Both the position numbers and the translations under genes were made by a program. From assembly GCF_009687865.1 (NCBI RefSeq), contig NZ_BLAE01000041.1, positions 24,462-88,461 of the forward strand: DNA of 64,000 nucleotides, given 5' to 3'. The notes beneath the pieces were generated by a model. The model was not told the DNA's origin. It did no database searches and saw nothing but the letters and a program-made list of their open reading frames with translations. This DNA comes from Acrocarpospora macrocephala. Lineage in GTDB: Bacteria > Actinomycetota > Actinomycetes > Streptosporangiales > Streptosporangiaceae. Every line of letters starts with the position of its first letter. Position 1 is the stretch's first letter. Shown in pieces: positions 42,555 through 51,764 of the stretch.

Positions 42555-43645
42555 CCACTCCCACCCCAGGCGCCGGCCGGATCGAACTGACCAGCCTGTC
42601 CAAGCGGTACGGCTCAGGCCCGCTCGTCGTGGACGACGTGACCATCGACATCGCCTCCGGCGAGTTCGTCACCCTGCTGGGCCCCAGCGGTTCCGGCAAG
42701 ACCACCACGCTCAACATGATCGCCGGGTTCACCGAGGTCAGCTCGGGCCGCATCCGGCTCGGCGGGCGCGACATCGCGCCGCTCCCGCCGCACAAGCGCG
42801 ACTTCGGCATGGTCTTCCAGAACTACGCCCTGTTCCCGCACATGACCGTGACGCAGAACATCGCCTTCCCGCTGCGCGAGCGCAAGGTGCCCAAGGCCGA
42901 GATCGCGCGGCGGGTCGAGCAGGTGCTCGAGCTGGTGGACCTCACCGGCATGGGCGGCCGCCGCCCCGACGAGCTGTCCGGCGGGCAGCAGCAGCGCGTC
43001 GCGCTGGCCAGGGCCGTCGTCTTCTCGCCCAGCGTGCTGCTGCTCGACGAGCCGCTCAGCGCGCTGGACCGCAAGCTCAGGCAGAGCCTCCAGCAGGAGA
43101 TCAAGCGGCTGCACGAGGAGCTCAAGCTCACCTTCGTCTTCGTCACCCACGACCAGGACGAGGCCATGTCGCTGTCCGACCGCATCGCGGTCTTCAACAA
43201 CGGCCGGGTCGAGCGGATCGGCACCCCCGCCGACCTCTACCGCAACCCCGGCACCCGGTTCGTGGCCCGGTTCCTGGGCGAGTCCAACCTCTTCGAGGGC
43301 AGCCTGCGGCCGGGGGGCGTCTACGAGTGGGGCGGCCACAAATGGGCCGCCGACGGCACTCCAGGGGAGTTCGACCTGGTCGTACGCCCCGAGCGGTTGC
43401 GCATCGCCGCCACGCCCGCCGAGGTCCCCGCCGACGCCAACCAGGTGCCCGCCACCGTGGCCGGGCTCTACTTCCAGGGCACCCACCAGCGGATCGAACT
43501 CGACTACGGCGAAGGACCCGCGGGCTGCGCCGTGCTCCCGCCCGACGCCGTCGGCGCCGACCTGCGCCCCGGCAGCGGGGTGACCGCCTACTGGGACCCC
43601 GCCCACCAGGTCCTGGTGACCAGACCGAACGAGGAGAACGAATGA
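42551..43645 (+). CDS. ABC importer ATPase with TOBE domain (PotA-like)
   Basis: The 364-residue ATPase has Walker A GPSGSGKTTT, Q-loop in GMVFQNYALFPHMTV, signature LSGGQQQRVALARA, Walker B VLLLDEPLSALD and switch His in FVTHDQDEAM. A C-terminal TOBE domain covers about 285-355. The ATG at 42551 overlaps the permease stop. It powers the cluster's importer. Confidence 0.93.
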   Translation: MTTPTPGAGRIELTSLSKRYGSGPLVVDDVTIDIASGEFVTLLGPSGSGKTTTLNMIAGFTEVSSGRIRLGGRDIAPLPPHKRDFGMVFQNYALFPHMTVTQNIAFPLRERKVPKAEIARRVEQVLELVDLTGMGGRRPDELSGGQQQRVALARAVVFSPSVLLLDEPLSALDRKLRQSLQQEIKRLHEELKLTFVFVTHDQDEAMSLSDRIAVFNNGRVERIGTPADLYRNPGTRFVARFLGESNLFEGSLRPGGVYEWGGHKWAADGTPGEFDLVVRPERLRIAATPAEVPADANQVPATVAGLYFQGTHQRIELDYGEGPAGCAVLPPDAVGADLRPGSGVTAYWDPAHQVLVTRPNEENE

Positions 43646-44571
43646 CCCTGCTCGACCCCCAGCTGGACGGCGACAGGAACGACGCCGACCCGGAGGCCGA
43701 CGCCCTGCTCGTGGGGGCCGTGGACCTGCACCAGCACCCCGGCCCCAGCCCTTTCCCGCGACGGATGACCATCCTCGACGCGGCGCGCGACGCGTCCGCC
43801 GCCGGGTTCAAGGCCATCGTCGCCAAGTCCCACCACCACAGCATGGTCACCGACATCCTGGCCCTCGGCCCGGCCGGGCTCGACGAGCTGCCCATCGCCG
43901 TGCGCGGCGGCGTCGCGCTCAACAACTCCGTCGGCGGCCTCAACCCGTACGCGGTCGAGCTGGCCCTGCGCATGGGCGGCCGGGTGGTCTGGTTTCCCAC
44001 CCTGTCGTCGGCCGCGCACATCGAGCACCACGCCGGGCACGACACCGGCTTTCCCACCCCCACCGTCGCGCTGCGCACCGACAAGGTGATCACCATCCTC
44101 GGCGCGGACGGCGCGGTGCTGCCCGAGGTGCGCGACATCCTGTCCGTCATCGCGGCCGAGCGCGCCGTGCTGACCTGCGGCCACCTGGGGGTCGAGGAGA
44201 CGAGCAAGCTGATCGTGGCGGCCCGGCAGGAGGGGGTGGAGCGCATCCTGGTCAACCACCCGTGCTTCGTGGTCGGCGCGTCCACCGAGCAGGCCGGGGA
44301 GTGGGCCCGCCAGGGCGCGCACATCGAGCACTGCCTGGTGATGTACTTCGGCCGCTCCGAGCGGCGCAGGGACCTCGCCGAGCTGCTGGCGTTCATCAAG
44401 GCCGCCGGTCCCGAGCGGACCGTGCTGTCCTCCGACTCCGGCCAGAAGCACAACCCGCTCCCGGTGACGCTCTTCCGGCGCGGGGCGCGCGGCCTGCTCG
44501 ACGCCGGCCTGCCCGAGGACGACATCCGCCGCATGCTCGGCGCCAACGCCGCGGGACTGCTCTTCCCATGA
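43642..44571 (+). CDS. Putative metal-dependent hydrolase (DUF6282-like)
   Basis: The 309-residue protein begins its core with VDLHQHPGPSPFPRR and has KSHHHSM, ILVNHPCF and SSDSGQKHNP, the His/Asp pattern of an amidohydrolase or PHP-type TIM barrel. It could hydrolyse an amide, lactone or ester of the imported compound. It overlaps the ATPase gene and the next MBL gene by four bases each, so it is the first enzyme after uptake in the plus arm. Confidence 0.75.
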   Translation: MTLLDPQLDGDRNDADPEADALLVGAVDLHQHPGPSPFPRRMTILDAARDASAAGFKAIVAKSHHHSMVTDILALGPAGLDELPIAVRGGVALNNSVGGLNPYAVELALRMGGRVVWFPTLSSAAHIEHHAGHDTGFPTPTVALRTDKVITILGADGAVLPEVRDILSVIAAERAVLTCGHLGVEETSKLIVAARQEGVERILVNHPCFVVGASTEQAGEWARQGAHIEHCLVMYFGRSERRRDLAELLAFIKAAGPERTVLSSDSGQKHNPLPVTLFRRGARGLLDAGLPEDDIRRMLGANAAGLLFP

Positions 44572-45347
44572 CCGCCGCCTACGAGGTGCTCGCCATCCGG
44601 TACGCCACCCGCACCGCCTCGCGCGCCGCCATGTTCCTCAACCACCACGTGTACGGCGAGCCGGACACCCCCATCGACATGGACTTCTACTTCTGGGTGG
44701 CCAGGAACGAGGACCACACCGTCGTGATCGACACCGGGTACGGCGCGGCGGGCCGTACCGGCCGGAAACGCCGCACCGAACTCGCCGAGCCGATGGCCGC
44801 GCTGGCCGACCTGGGAGTCCACCCCGAGAGCGCGCCGCAGGTCATCGCCACCCACGCGCACTACGACCACATCGGCAACCTCGCCGGCTTCCCCCAATCG
44901 GAGATCGTGATCGGCCGCGCCGAGTTCGACTTTTGGACCGGGCCGTACGCGCGGCGGCAGCAGTTCGCGTACACGACGGAGCCCACCGACCTGGCCCACC
45001 TGCGCGAGATACGCGACCAGGGCCGCGCCACGTTCGTGGACCGCCAGACGACCGTCGCCCCCGGCATCGAGGTGATCCCCGTCGGCGGGCACACCCCCGG
45101 CCAGCTCATCGTCCTCATCGCCACCGAAACCGGGCAGGCCGTCCTCACCTCCGACGCCGCCCACTACTACGAGGAGATCGAACTGGACCGCCCGTTCACC
45201 TGGCTGACCGACCTGGAGGGCACCTACCGCGCCTACGAACTGCTGCGCGAGCTGGCCTCCGAGCCCGGCCGCGTGCTCGTCGCGGGCCACGACCCGGACG
45301 TGATGCGCCGCTTCCCTGCGGACGGCGAAATCGCCCGCATCGCCTGA
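44568..45347 (+). CDS. MBL-fold hydrolase (lactonase family), plus-arm copy
   Basis: The 259-residue protein has zinc motif THAHYDHIG, VGGHTPGQL, and VAGHDPD. It shares its N-terminal YEVLAIRYATR and the FWTGPYARR-QFA segment with the minus-arm paralogue at 34178, so the two arose by duplication. Both are followed by an SDR gene. Two lactonases with different detailed specificity, or one for each enantiomer, are possible. Confidence 0.9.
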   Translation: MTAAYEVLAIRYATRTASRAAMFLNHHVYGEPDTPIDMDFYFWVARNEDHTVVIDTGYGAAGRTGRKRRTELAEPMAALADLGVHPESAPQVIATHAHYDHIGNLAGFPQSEIVIGRAEFDFWTGPYARRQQFAYTTEPTDLAHLREIRDQGRATFVDRQTTVAPGIEVIPVGGHTPGQLIVLIATETGQAVLTSDAAHYYEEIELDRPFTWLTDLEGTYRAYELLRELASEPGRVLVAGHDPDVMRRFPADGEIARIA

Positions 45348-45360
45348 GAAGGAGCACTCC

Positions 45361-46152
45361 ATGGGAAACCTCGCCGGAAAGGTGGCCGTCGTCACGGGCG
45401 GCGGCAGCGGGATCGGCACCGCGAGCGCGCGGCGGCTCGCCCAGGAGGGGGCGCGCGTCGTCGTGGCCGACATCGACGGCGAGTCGGCGGCCAGGGTGGC
45501 GGCCGGGCTGCCGGGGGAGGCGGAGGCGGTGGCCGCCGACGTCTCCACCGAGGACGGCGTGGAGTCCTACATCCGCGCGGCCGTGGACCGCTTCGGCCGG
45601 ATCGACCTGCACCACCTGAACGCCGGGGTGCTCGGCACGATGGCCCCCCTGCCCGACGTCGACCCCGCCGACTTCGACCACGTGATCGCGGTGAACCTGC
45701 GCGGCCCCTTCCTCGGCCTGCGCGCCGCCTTCCGCCGCTACCGCGAGCAGGCCAGCGGCGGGGCCGTCGTCCTCACCGCGTCGATCTCCTCGCTGCGCGG
45801 CGCCGACGACCAGCTGCCGTACCAGACCTCCAAGCACGGCGTGCTCGGCCTGGTGCACGGCGCCGCCATGTACGGCGCGCCCAGGGGGGTCCGGGTGAAC
45901 GCCGTGGCCCCCGGACTGATTCCCACCGGCATCTTCGCCCCCGACCGGGCCGCCACCCTGGGGCAGCGCGGCGGCACCATCCCGATGCGGCGCCTCGGCA
46001 CCGTGGACGAGATCGCCGGCGTCGTCGCCTTCCTGCTCGGCGACGACTCCTCGTACGTCACCGGGGAGGTCGTCTCCGCCGACGGCGGCGCGTTCATCGT
46101 CAACACGGTCGTCCGCTCCGGCGGCTCCGGCGCGTGGACACCACAGGACTGA
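45361..46152 (+). CDS. SDR-family oxidoreductase, plus-arm copy
   Basis: The 263-residue SDR has TGGGSGIG, LNAGVLG, TASISSL and Y-x3-K (YQTSKHG). AAGGAG lies before the ATG. It is the paralogue of the minus-arm SDR at 33303-34145, with the same EGA-VVVADI and DLHHLNAG signatures. It lies directly after the MBL-fold gene, as in the other arm. Confidence 0.9.
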   Translation: MGNLAGKVAVVTGGGSGIGTASARRLAQEGARVVVADIDGESAARVAAGLPGEAEAVAADVSTEDGVESYIRAAVDRFGRIDLHHLNAGVLGTMAPLPDVDPADFDHVIAVNLRGPFLGLRAAFRRYREQASGGAVVLTASISSLRGADDQLPYQTSKHGVLGLVHGAAMYGAPRGVRVNAVAPGLIPTGIFAPDRAATLGQRGGTIPMRRLGTVDEIAGVVAFLLGDDSSYVTGEVVSADGGAFIVNTVVRSGGSGAWTPQD

Positions 46153-46168
46153 CAGAGAGAGGCACACG

Positions 46169-46927
46169 ATGGCGCTCACGCCACGCCAGCAGGAGATCAA
46201 GGACGAGTTCACGCGGGTCCGCGGCACGTGGGGGGAGGCATGGGAGAGCATCCTGCGGCTCGACCCCGCCTTCCTGGAGTCCTACCTGCGCCTGTCGTCG
46301 GTGCCCTGGCGCAGGGACATCCTGCCCCCCGTGGTCAAGGAGTTCATCTACATCGCGGCCGACGCCGCCGCCACCCACCTCTACACACCCGGCATCCGCC
46401 AGCACATCCGCGCCGCCCTGTCCCACGGCGCCACCGCCGAGGAGATCATGGAGGTCCTGGAGCTGACCAGCACCCTCGGCATCCACGCCGCCAACATCGG
46501 CGTCCCCCTCCTCCTGGAAGTCCTGGAGGAAGAAGGCCTGCGCACCGCCCCCACCCCCCTCGACGAGCGCAGACAGTCACTGAAGGCATCCTTCACCGAA
46601 CGCCGCGGCTACTGGCACACCTTCTGGGACGGCCTGCTGGAACTCGACCCCGACCTCTTCGAGGCCTACCTCGACTTCTCCAGCGTCCCCTGGACCACCG
46701 GCGCCCTCCCCCCGAAGATCAAGGAATTCGTCTACATCGCCTTCGACGCCTCCGCCACCCACCTGTACGCCCCCGGCCTCAAACTCCACATCCGCAACGC
46801 GATCGGCCTCGGCGCCACCCCCGAAGAAATCATGGAAGTCCTGGCCATCGTCAGCGTCATCGGCATCCACGCCGCCACCGTCGCGGCCCCCATCCTCACC
46901 GAGGAACTCGCCGCGCACCGGCCCTGA
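46169..46927 (+). CDS. Double carboxymuconolactone decarboxylase-domain protein
   Basis: The 252-residue protein is an internal duplication: two CMD domains (about 1-120 and 130-252), each with VKEFIYIA-D-A-ATHLY-PG, H-I-R-A-GAT-EEIMEVL and GIHAA. No CxxC is present. A single chain with two CMD domains mimics a dimer of the smaller minus-arm CMD protein. It is the last gene of the plus arm and overlaps by 32 bases the end of the convergent kinase gene. Confidence 0.88.
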   Translation: MALTPRQQEIKDEFTRVRGTWGEAWESILRLDPAFLESYLRLSSVPWRRDILPPVVKEFIYIAADAAATHLYTPGIRQHIRAALSHGATAEEIMEVLELTSTLGIHAANIGVPLLLEVLEEEGLRTAPTPLDERRQSLKASFTERRGYWHTFWDGLLELDPDLFEAYLDFSSVPWTTGALPPKIKEFVYIAFDASATHLYAPGLKLHIRNAIGLGATPEEIMEVLAIVSVIGIHAATVAAPILTEELAAHRP

Positions 46928-47849
46928 CGGCCACCGCTTCACGGGTGGGCGGGTCCGCTCCGGCGCGCTCGCAGGTGAGCGCGGCCACCGTGGCGGCGTG
47001 GTCGAGGACGCCGGCCAAGGCCGCGCCCGGCAGGTCGCGGATCGAGCGCGGGTCGGCGTGGCCGTCGCGCACCAGGGCGTCCAGCAGGCCGGCGGTGAAG
47101 GCGTCTCCCGCGCCGACCGTGTCCTCGACGTGCGTCCCCAGGGCCGGTCGGCGTACGACGTCGCCTCCTCGGGTCAGACCGGCGCAGCCTTCGCCCCCGC
47201 GCGTGACCACCACGAGGTCCGGCCCGGCGGCCAGCCACCGCGCCGCCGCCTGGACCGGCTCCTCGCCGGGGTAGAGCCAGCGCAGGTCCTCCTCGCTCGC
47301 CTTGACCACGTGCGCGATCGCCAGGTACCGCTCGACCAGCGGACGGGCCGCGGCCGGGTCGCCGAGCAGGGCCGGGCGGACGTTGGGGTCGAAGCTGACG
47401 AGCATGCCGTCCTCGGTCCGCGCTCGCGCGAGGGCCACGGCGATCCGGTCCCCGCCGGGAGGCGTCCACGCGGCCAGCGACCCGGCGTGGACCACGCGCG
47501 TCCGCGGCGGAAGGCGAGGTTCGGCGTCCTGCCACTGCCAATCCGCGGTGCCCTCGACGTACAGGTCGTAGGTGGGCTGCCGCGCCTCGTCGATCTGGAC
47601 GAGCGCGAGGGTGGCCGGTTCCCGTGCCGGGACCGACCAGCTCAGGTCCACGCCGTTCGCCCTGGCGTGCTCGCGCAGCAGCTGTCCGGGCGTGCCGCCG
47701 GAGAGGCGGGCCACGAACGCGGTGGGCCGGCCGAGCCGGGCGAGCCCGATCGCGACGTTGAGCGGGCTCCCGCCGGGGTGGGCGATGTAGGACCGGCCGC
47801 CGTCCTGGCTGACCAGGTCCACGACCGACTCGCCGACGACGGTGATCAC
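46896..47849 (-). CDS. PfkB-family carbohydrate kinase
   Basis: The 317-residue kinase has the family's N-terminal GG (HPGGSPLNVAIGLARLG) and the C-terminal catalytic motif DTVGAGDAFTAGLL with the base Asp. The profile is that of a fructokinase-like sugar kinase. It starts at a GTG overlapping the upstream stop (GTGA). As the last gene of an RbsBAC-type operon it should phosphorylate the imported sugar or its modified form. Confidence 0.92.
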   Translation of the reverse strand: MITVVGESVVDLVSQDGGRSYIAHPGGSPLNVAIGLARLGRPTAFVARLSGGTPGQLLREHARANGVDLSWSVPAREPATLALVQIDEARQPTYDLYVEGTADWQWQDAEPRLPPRTRVVHAGSLAAWTPPGGDRIAVALARARTEDGMLVSFDPNVRPALLGDPAAARPLVERYLAIAHVVKASEEDLRWLYPGEEPVQAAARWLAAGPDLVVVTRGGEGCAGLTRGGDVVRRPALGTHVEDTVGAGDAFTAGLLDALVRDGHADPRSIRDLPGAALAGVLDHAATVAALTCERAGADPPTREAVAVRAGARRVPR

Positions 47850-49195
47850 CGCGTCACCTGCGGCGGGGTGGCGAGCTGGTCGGCGACGTCCGCCCAGGTG
47901 TCGCGGAACATCCCGTACGCGGTCTTGATCTCCACGCCCACCGGGAGCTCCGGGCACTCGTTCTCGCCGTTGGTCCCCCAGTTGACCCAGCCGGACTGGC
48001 GGCGCTGCACGATCTGGAAGGCGCCCGACGGTGCCGAGGTCCACCAGACCATCGCCCGGCCCGTCCCGGTGTGGAACTCCGCCGTCTTCGACGCCGGCCC
48101 CGGGAAGATGGTCTCGTCCGGGACGGCGGACACCTCGACCGGCTCGCCGGCCAGCGTCCAGACGCGGTCCGGCAGGTCGGCGCGTACATGGGCGGCGGCA
48201 CGTACGCGGGCGAGCCGCTCCCGGATCTCCTCGTCGTCCAGCGCCCCCTCCCAGGCGCAGAACAGGCGCCAGTAGAGATCCCAGTGCGCGGACCGCATGT
48301 CGCCGGTCAGCAGCCGCCGGAACTCCTCGAACTTCGGCGCGGCGCCGCGCCTGGGGGCGGCCATGGTCGCCGCGACCATGGTGACCAGTTCCTCGGCGTA
48401 CGGGTCGCCCGCCCGGTAGCGGGTGCCGCCATAGGCCGCGAACCGGTCGAAGAGCAGCTCGCCCTGGCCGCCCTCGAACTCGTCGCCGACCGTGATCTTG
48501 TTGGTGACCGACCTGCCGTTGACGACGGTCTGGAAGTCGTCCACGTGGTAGACCCGGGTGAAGTACGGGGTGCCGTACGTGAAGATCCAGTCGATGGCGA
48601 ACCGCTTGCCCTTCAGCTCGTCGAGCAGGCCGTCGGGCACGGTCCCGTGCATCCGGTAGTGGTGCATGACCGGGCCCCGCTCCACCACCTCGACGGCCAC
48701 GGTGGTGTGCTCGGGCGGGTTGATCAGCCCGTTCTCCGGGGTGAAGAACGGCCCGTAGAACCCGCCAATCGCGTTGTCGCCGGACGGGAGCAGGTCCACG
48801 CCCTCCGCGACGGCGCCGAAGTGGCGCAGCCCCCACTTGGAGGAGCCGGTGCCGCCGGCCGTGCCGGTGCACATCTCCAGGTCGAAGTAGCCCGTGTCCA
48901 GCCGGACGAACGCGTCCGGTTCACGCGTCCGGCCTTCGCGGATCCCGCCGCGCGGTTCCCCCGCCGGGCCTGTCAGGGTCAGCTCCACCCGCTTCTCGAA
49001 GGTGACGACGGCGGCGAAGGTGGTCCGTCCAGGCGCGGACCGGGAGGCGAGCCGCTGGCAGGTCACCTCGTCCCCGGCGCCGGTTCTGGCGAGCCACAGG
49101 TCGCCGCCGAGATCCCCCTCGACGGTGAAGATCACCGGTTCGCACACGCGGCGACCTGGTACGACGTCGCTGACGACGACAGTAGGCGGAGCCAA
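47846..49195 (-). CDS. Protein of unknown function in the sugar operon
   Basis: The 449-residue protein has no signal peptide and no family I recognise. It is rich in Trp, Tyr and Gly-containing beta-strand-like segments (GSSKWGLRHFGAVAEG, GGFYGPFFTPENGLINPPEH), which would fit a large beta-sandwich like sugar mutarotases or lyases. The TTG at 49195 has AAAGGA six bases before it; an ATG at 49231 overlapping the permease stop is the alternative. Its place between importer and kinase suggests isomerisation, epimerisation or lysis of the imported sugar. Confidence 0.6.
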   Translation of the reverse strand: MAPPTVVVSDVVPGRRVCEPVIFTVEGDLGGDLWLARTGAGDEVTCQRLASRSAPGRTTFAAVVTFEKRVELTLTGPAGEPRGGIREGRTREPDAFVRLDTGYFDLEMCTGTAGGTGSSKWGLRHFGAVAEGVDLLPSGDNAIGGFYGPFFTPENGLINPPEHTTVAVEVVERGPVMHHYRMHGTVPDGLLDELKGKRFAIDWIFTYGTPYFTRVYHVDDFQTVVNGRSVTNKITVGDEFEGGQGELLFDRFAAYGGTRYRAGDPYAEELVTMVAATMAAPRRGAAPKFEEFRRLLTGDMRSAHWDLYWRLFCAWEGALDDEEIRERLARVRAAAHVRADLPDRVWTLAGEPVEVSAVPDETIFPGPASKTAEFHTGTGRAMVWWTSAPSGAFQIVQRRQSGWVNWGTNGENECPELPVGVEIKTAYGMFRDTWADVADQLATPPQVTR

Positions 49196-49227
49196 GGTCC
49201 GTCCTTTCTTTTCGGGTGAGTGGCGGG

Positions 49228-50235
49228 TCATCGGGACAGGCGCAGCGGGCGCCGTTTCAGGCTGTCGATCCCGATGGCGAGGATGATGACGACGCCCTTG
49301 ACGAGCAGCTGGGTGAAGAAGGGGACGTTCATCAGGATCAGCCCGGTGCTGAGCACGCCGAGGATGATCGAGCCGACCAGCGTGCCGAGGATCCGGCCGC
49401 GCCCGCCCATGAGGCTCGTGCCCCCGAGGACGACCGCGGCGATGGCGTCCAGCTCGTATCCGGTGCCCGCCGTGGGCTGCGCCGACACCACGCGCGCGGC
49501 GAAGATGACACCGGCCAGGCCCGCGCAGGCGCCGGCCAGCACGTACACCGAGGTCGTGACGGCCCGGACGTTCACGCCCGCGAGCCGGGCGGCCTCGGCG
49601 TTCCCGCCGACCGCGTACACGTGCCGGCCGTACCTGGTGCGCTCCAGCAGGAACCAGGCGACAAGATAGACGACGGCCATGACCACCACCGGCACCGGGA
49701 CGCCGAGCATGTAGCCGTTGCCGATGTCGCGGAAGTTCAGCGTGTTGGACACGATCGGCTGCCCGTCCGTCATCGTGTACGCCAGCCCGCGCAGGCAGGT
49801 CATCGTGCCCAGGGTGACGATGAACGCGGCGAGCGCCAGGTACGACGTGAGCAGCCCGTTCAGCAGCCCCGCCACTGCCCCGGCCAGGACCCCGGCCACG
49901 ATGGCGAGCGGCGCCGGGACGTCCGCAACGGCGGACAGGACCGCCACGACCCCCGACACGGCCACGATCGAGCCCACCGACAGGTCGATGCCGGCGGTGA
50001 GGATGACGAAGGTCATGCCCGCGGCCAGGATCGCGTTGATGGAGATCGACCGCGCGATGTTGAGCAGATTGTCGACGGTGGCGAAATTGGGGGCGATCAC
50101 GGCCATCAGCGCCACCAGCACGATCAGGACGGCGACGATGCCCAGCCGGTCCCACCAGTACGCGAACCCCGGCCCGCGCTCCGGCGAGCGCCACGCGGTC
50201 TCGTGGCGCTCGCCGGCGATCGTGTGATCAGTCAT
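49228..50235 (-). CDS. Sugar ABC transporter permease (RbsC-like)
   Basis: The 335-residue membrane protein carries the RbsC/AraH pattern: NILLNIARS-like first helices, AAGMTFVILTAGIDLSVGS, and the GRG-LGTLVGSIILGVL end. GGAGGA lies five bases before the ATG, which overlaps the ATPase stop by eight bases. It forms a homodimeric channel. Confidence 0.92.
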   Translation of the reverse strand: MTDHTIAGERHETAWRSPERGPGFAYWWDRLGIVAVLIVLVALMAVIAPNFATVDNLLNIARSISINAILAAGMTFVILTAGIDLSVGSIVAVSGVVAVLSAVADVPAPLAIVAGVLAGAVAGLLNGLLTSYLALAAFIVTLGTMTCLRGLAYTMTDGQPIVSNTLNFRDIGNGYMLGVPVPVVVMAVVYLVAWFLLERTRYGRHVYAVGGNAEAARLAGVNVRAVTTSVYVLAGACAGLAGVIFAARVVSAQPTAGTGYELDAIAAVVLGGTSLMGGRGRILGTLVGSIILGVLSTGLILMNVPFFTQLLVKGVVIILAIGIDSLKRRPLRLSR

Positions 50236-51757
50236 TCGGTCCTCCAGCCGTCCGCGCCAGGGTTCCCGTGGCGTGGAGCATCACGTCCTGTTCGGTCGCG
50301 GTGCGCGAGTCCAGCTCGCGCACGACGCGGCCCTCGCGCATGACGAGGATCCGGTCGCTGATGCCGATGGCCTCCGGCAGGTCGGACGAGACGACCAGCA
50401 CGGCCTTGCCGGCCGCCGCCAGCTCGGCGACGATCTCGTAGATCTCGCTCTTGGCACCGATGTCGACGCCCCGGGTCGGCTCGTCCAGGATCAGCACGTC
50501 CGCGTCCCGCATGAGCCAGCGCGCGAGCACCGCCTTCTGCTGGTTGCCGCCGGACAGCTCCCCGGCCGGCCGGCCCAGGGCGGACAGGCGCAGCCGGAGC
50601 CGGCGCATCTGGACCTTGACCGCGCCCCGGATGCGGCCGCGCCTGAGCACGCCGGCGCCGCCGAAGCGCTCCAGCGAGCCGAGTGCGATGTTGTCCTCCA
50701 CCGAGTGGTCGAGGAACAGCGCCTGCTCCTTGCGGCTCTCGGGGACCATGGCGATTCCCGCCGCGATCGCCCGCCTGGGGCCGGTCGCGGTGACGGGGGC
50801 GCCGTTGACGGTCACCGTGCCGCCGAGGGCCCGGTCCGCGCCGAAGATCATCCGGGCCACCTCGGTGCGGCCGGCTCCCACCAGCCCGGCCAGGCAGACC
50901 ACCTCGCCGGCCCGCACCTGGAGGCTGACGGGCCCGACCCGGCCGCCGCCGGTCAGGTCGCGTACGTCGAGCACGACCGCGCCCGGCGTACGCGGCCCTC
51001 GGTGGTAGAGGTCGTCGAGGTCGCGGCCCACCATCATGGACACGACGTCGGGAGGGGTGATCTCGGCCCGGTCCCGGGTCGCGACGTACCTGCCGTCACG
51101 GAAGACGGTCACCCGGTCCGCGAGCCGCCAGACCTCCTCCATCCGGTGGGAGATGTAGACCAGGGCGGCGCCCGCCGCGCGCATCTCCTCGATGACGTCG
51201 TACAGGTGCAGGGCCTCGCCCTGGGAGAGCGCCGCGGTGGGCTCGTCGAGCACCAGGATCCGCGCGTCCTCGCTGACCGCGCGGGCGATCTCCACCAGCT
51301 GCTGCATGCCGACGCTCAGCTCGCCCAGCTCGCGGCGCGGGTCGATCCCCGCCCCGATCCGCGCGAGCTTCTCGTGGGCGGAATCGAGCATCGCCCGCCG
51401 GTCGAGGGCGCCGTACCGGTTGCGCGGTTCCCGGCCGAGCGCCAGGTTCTCCGCGACCGTCATCGCCGGCACCGTGTTCAGCTCCTGGTGGATGATCGCG
51501 ATGCCGTGCGCCTTCGCCTCGGCGGGGGAGCGGATCTCGACCTCCGCGCCGTCCAGCAGGATCCGGCCCGAGTCGCGCTGGATGTTCCCCGCGAGGATCT
51601 TCATCAGCGTGGACTTCCCGGCGCCGTTCTCGCCCATCAGGGCGTGGATCTCGCCGGCACGCAGGTCGAAGTCCACGCCGTCGAGCGCGAGCGTGGAGCC
51701 GAAGCGCTTGGTCACGCCCTCCAGCCGCAGCAGCGGCCGTACGCCGGGTACGCTCAT
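50228..51757 (-). CDS. Sugar ABC transporter ATPase, duplicated (RbsA-like)
   Basis: The 509-residue protein has two nucleotide-binding domains. The first has Walker A GENGAGKST and LSVGMQQLVEIARA; the second has a modified P-loop (GLVGAGRTEV) and LSGGNQQKAVLARWL, as is usual for RbsA/XylG/MglA. The ATG at 51757 (MSVPGVRPLLRLEGV) is chosen because an upstream frame is Arg/Ser filler. It lies seven bases after the binding-protein stop. Confidence 0.93.
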   Translation of the reverse strand: MSVPGVRPLLRLEGVTKRFGSTLALDGVDFDLRAGEIHALMGENGAGKSTLMKILAGNIQRDSGRILLDGAEVEIRSPAEAKAHGIAIIHQELNTVPAMTVAENLALGREPRNRYGALDRRAMLDSAHEKLARIGAGIDPRRELGELSVGMQQLVEIARAVSEDARILVLDEPTAALSQGEALHLYDVIEEMRAAGAALVYISHRMEEVWRLADRVTVFRDGRYVATRDRAEITPPDVVSMMVGRDLDDLYHRGPRTPGAVVLDVRDLTGGGRVGPVSLQVRAGEVVCLAGLVGAGRTEVARMIFGADRALGGTVTVNGAPVTATGPRRAIAAGIAMVPESRKEQALFLDHSVEDNIALGSLERFGGAGVLRRGRIRGAVKVQMRRLRLRLSALGRPAGELSGGNQQKAVLARWLMRDADVLILDEPTRGVDIGAKSEIYEIVAELAAAGKAVLVVSSDLPEAIGISDRILVMREGRVVRELDSRTATEQDVMLHATGTLARTAGGPND

Positions 51758-51764
51758 CGCGCCA

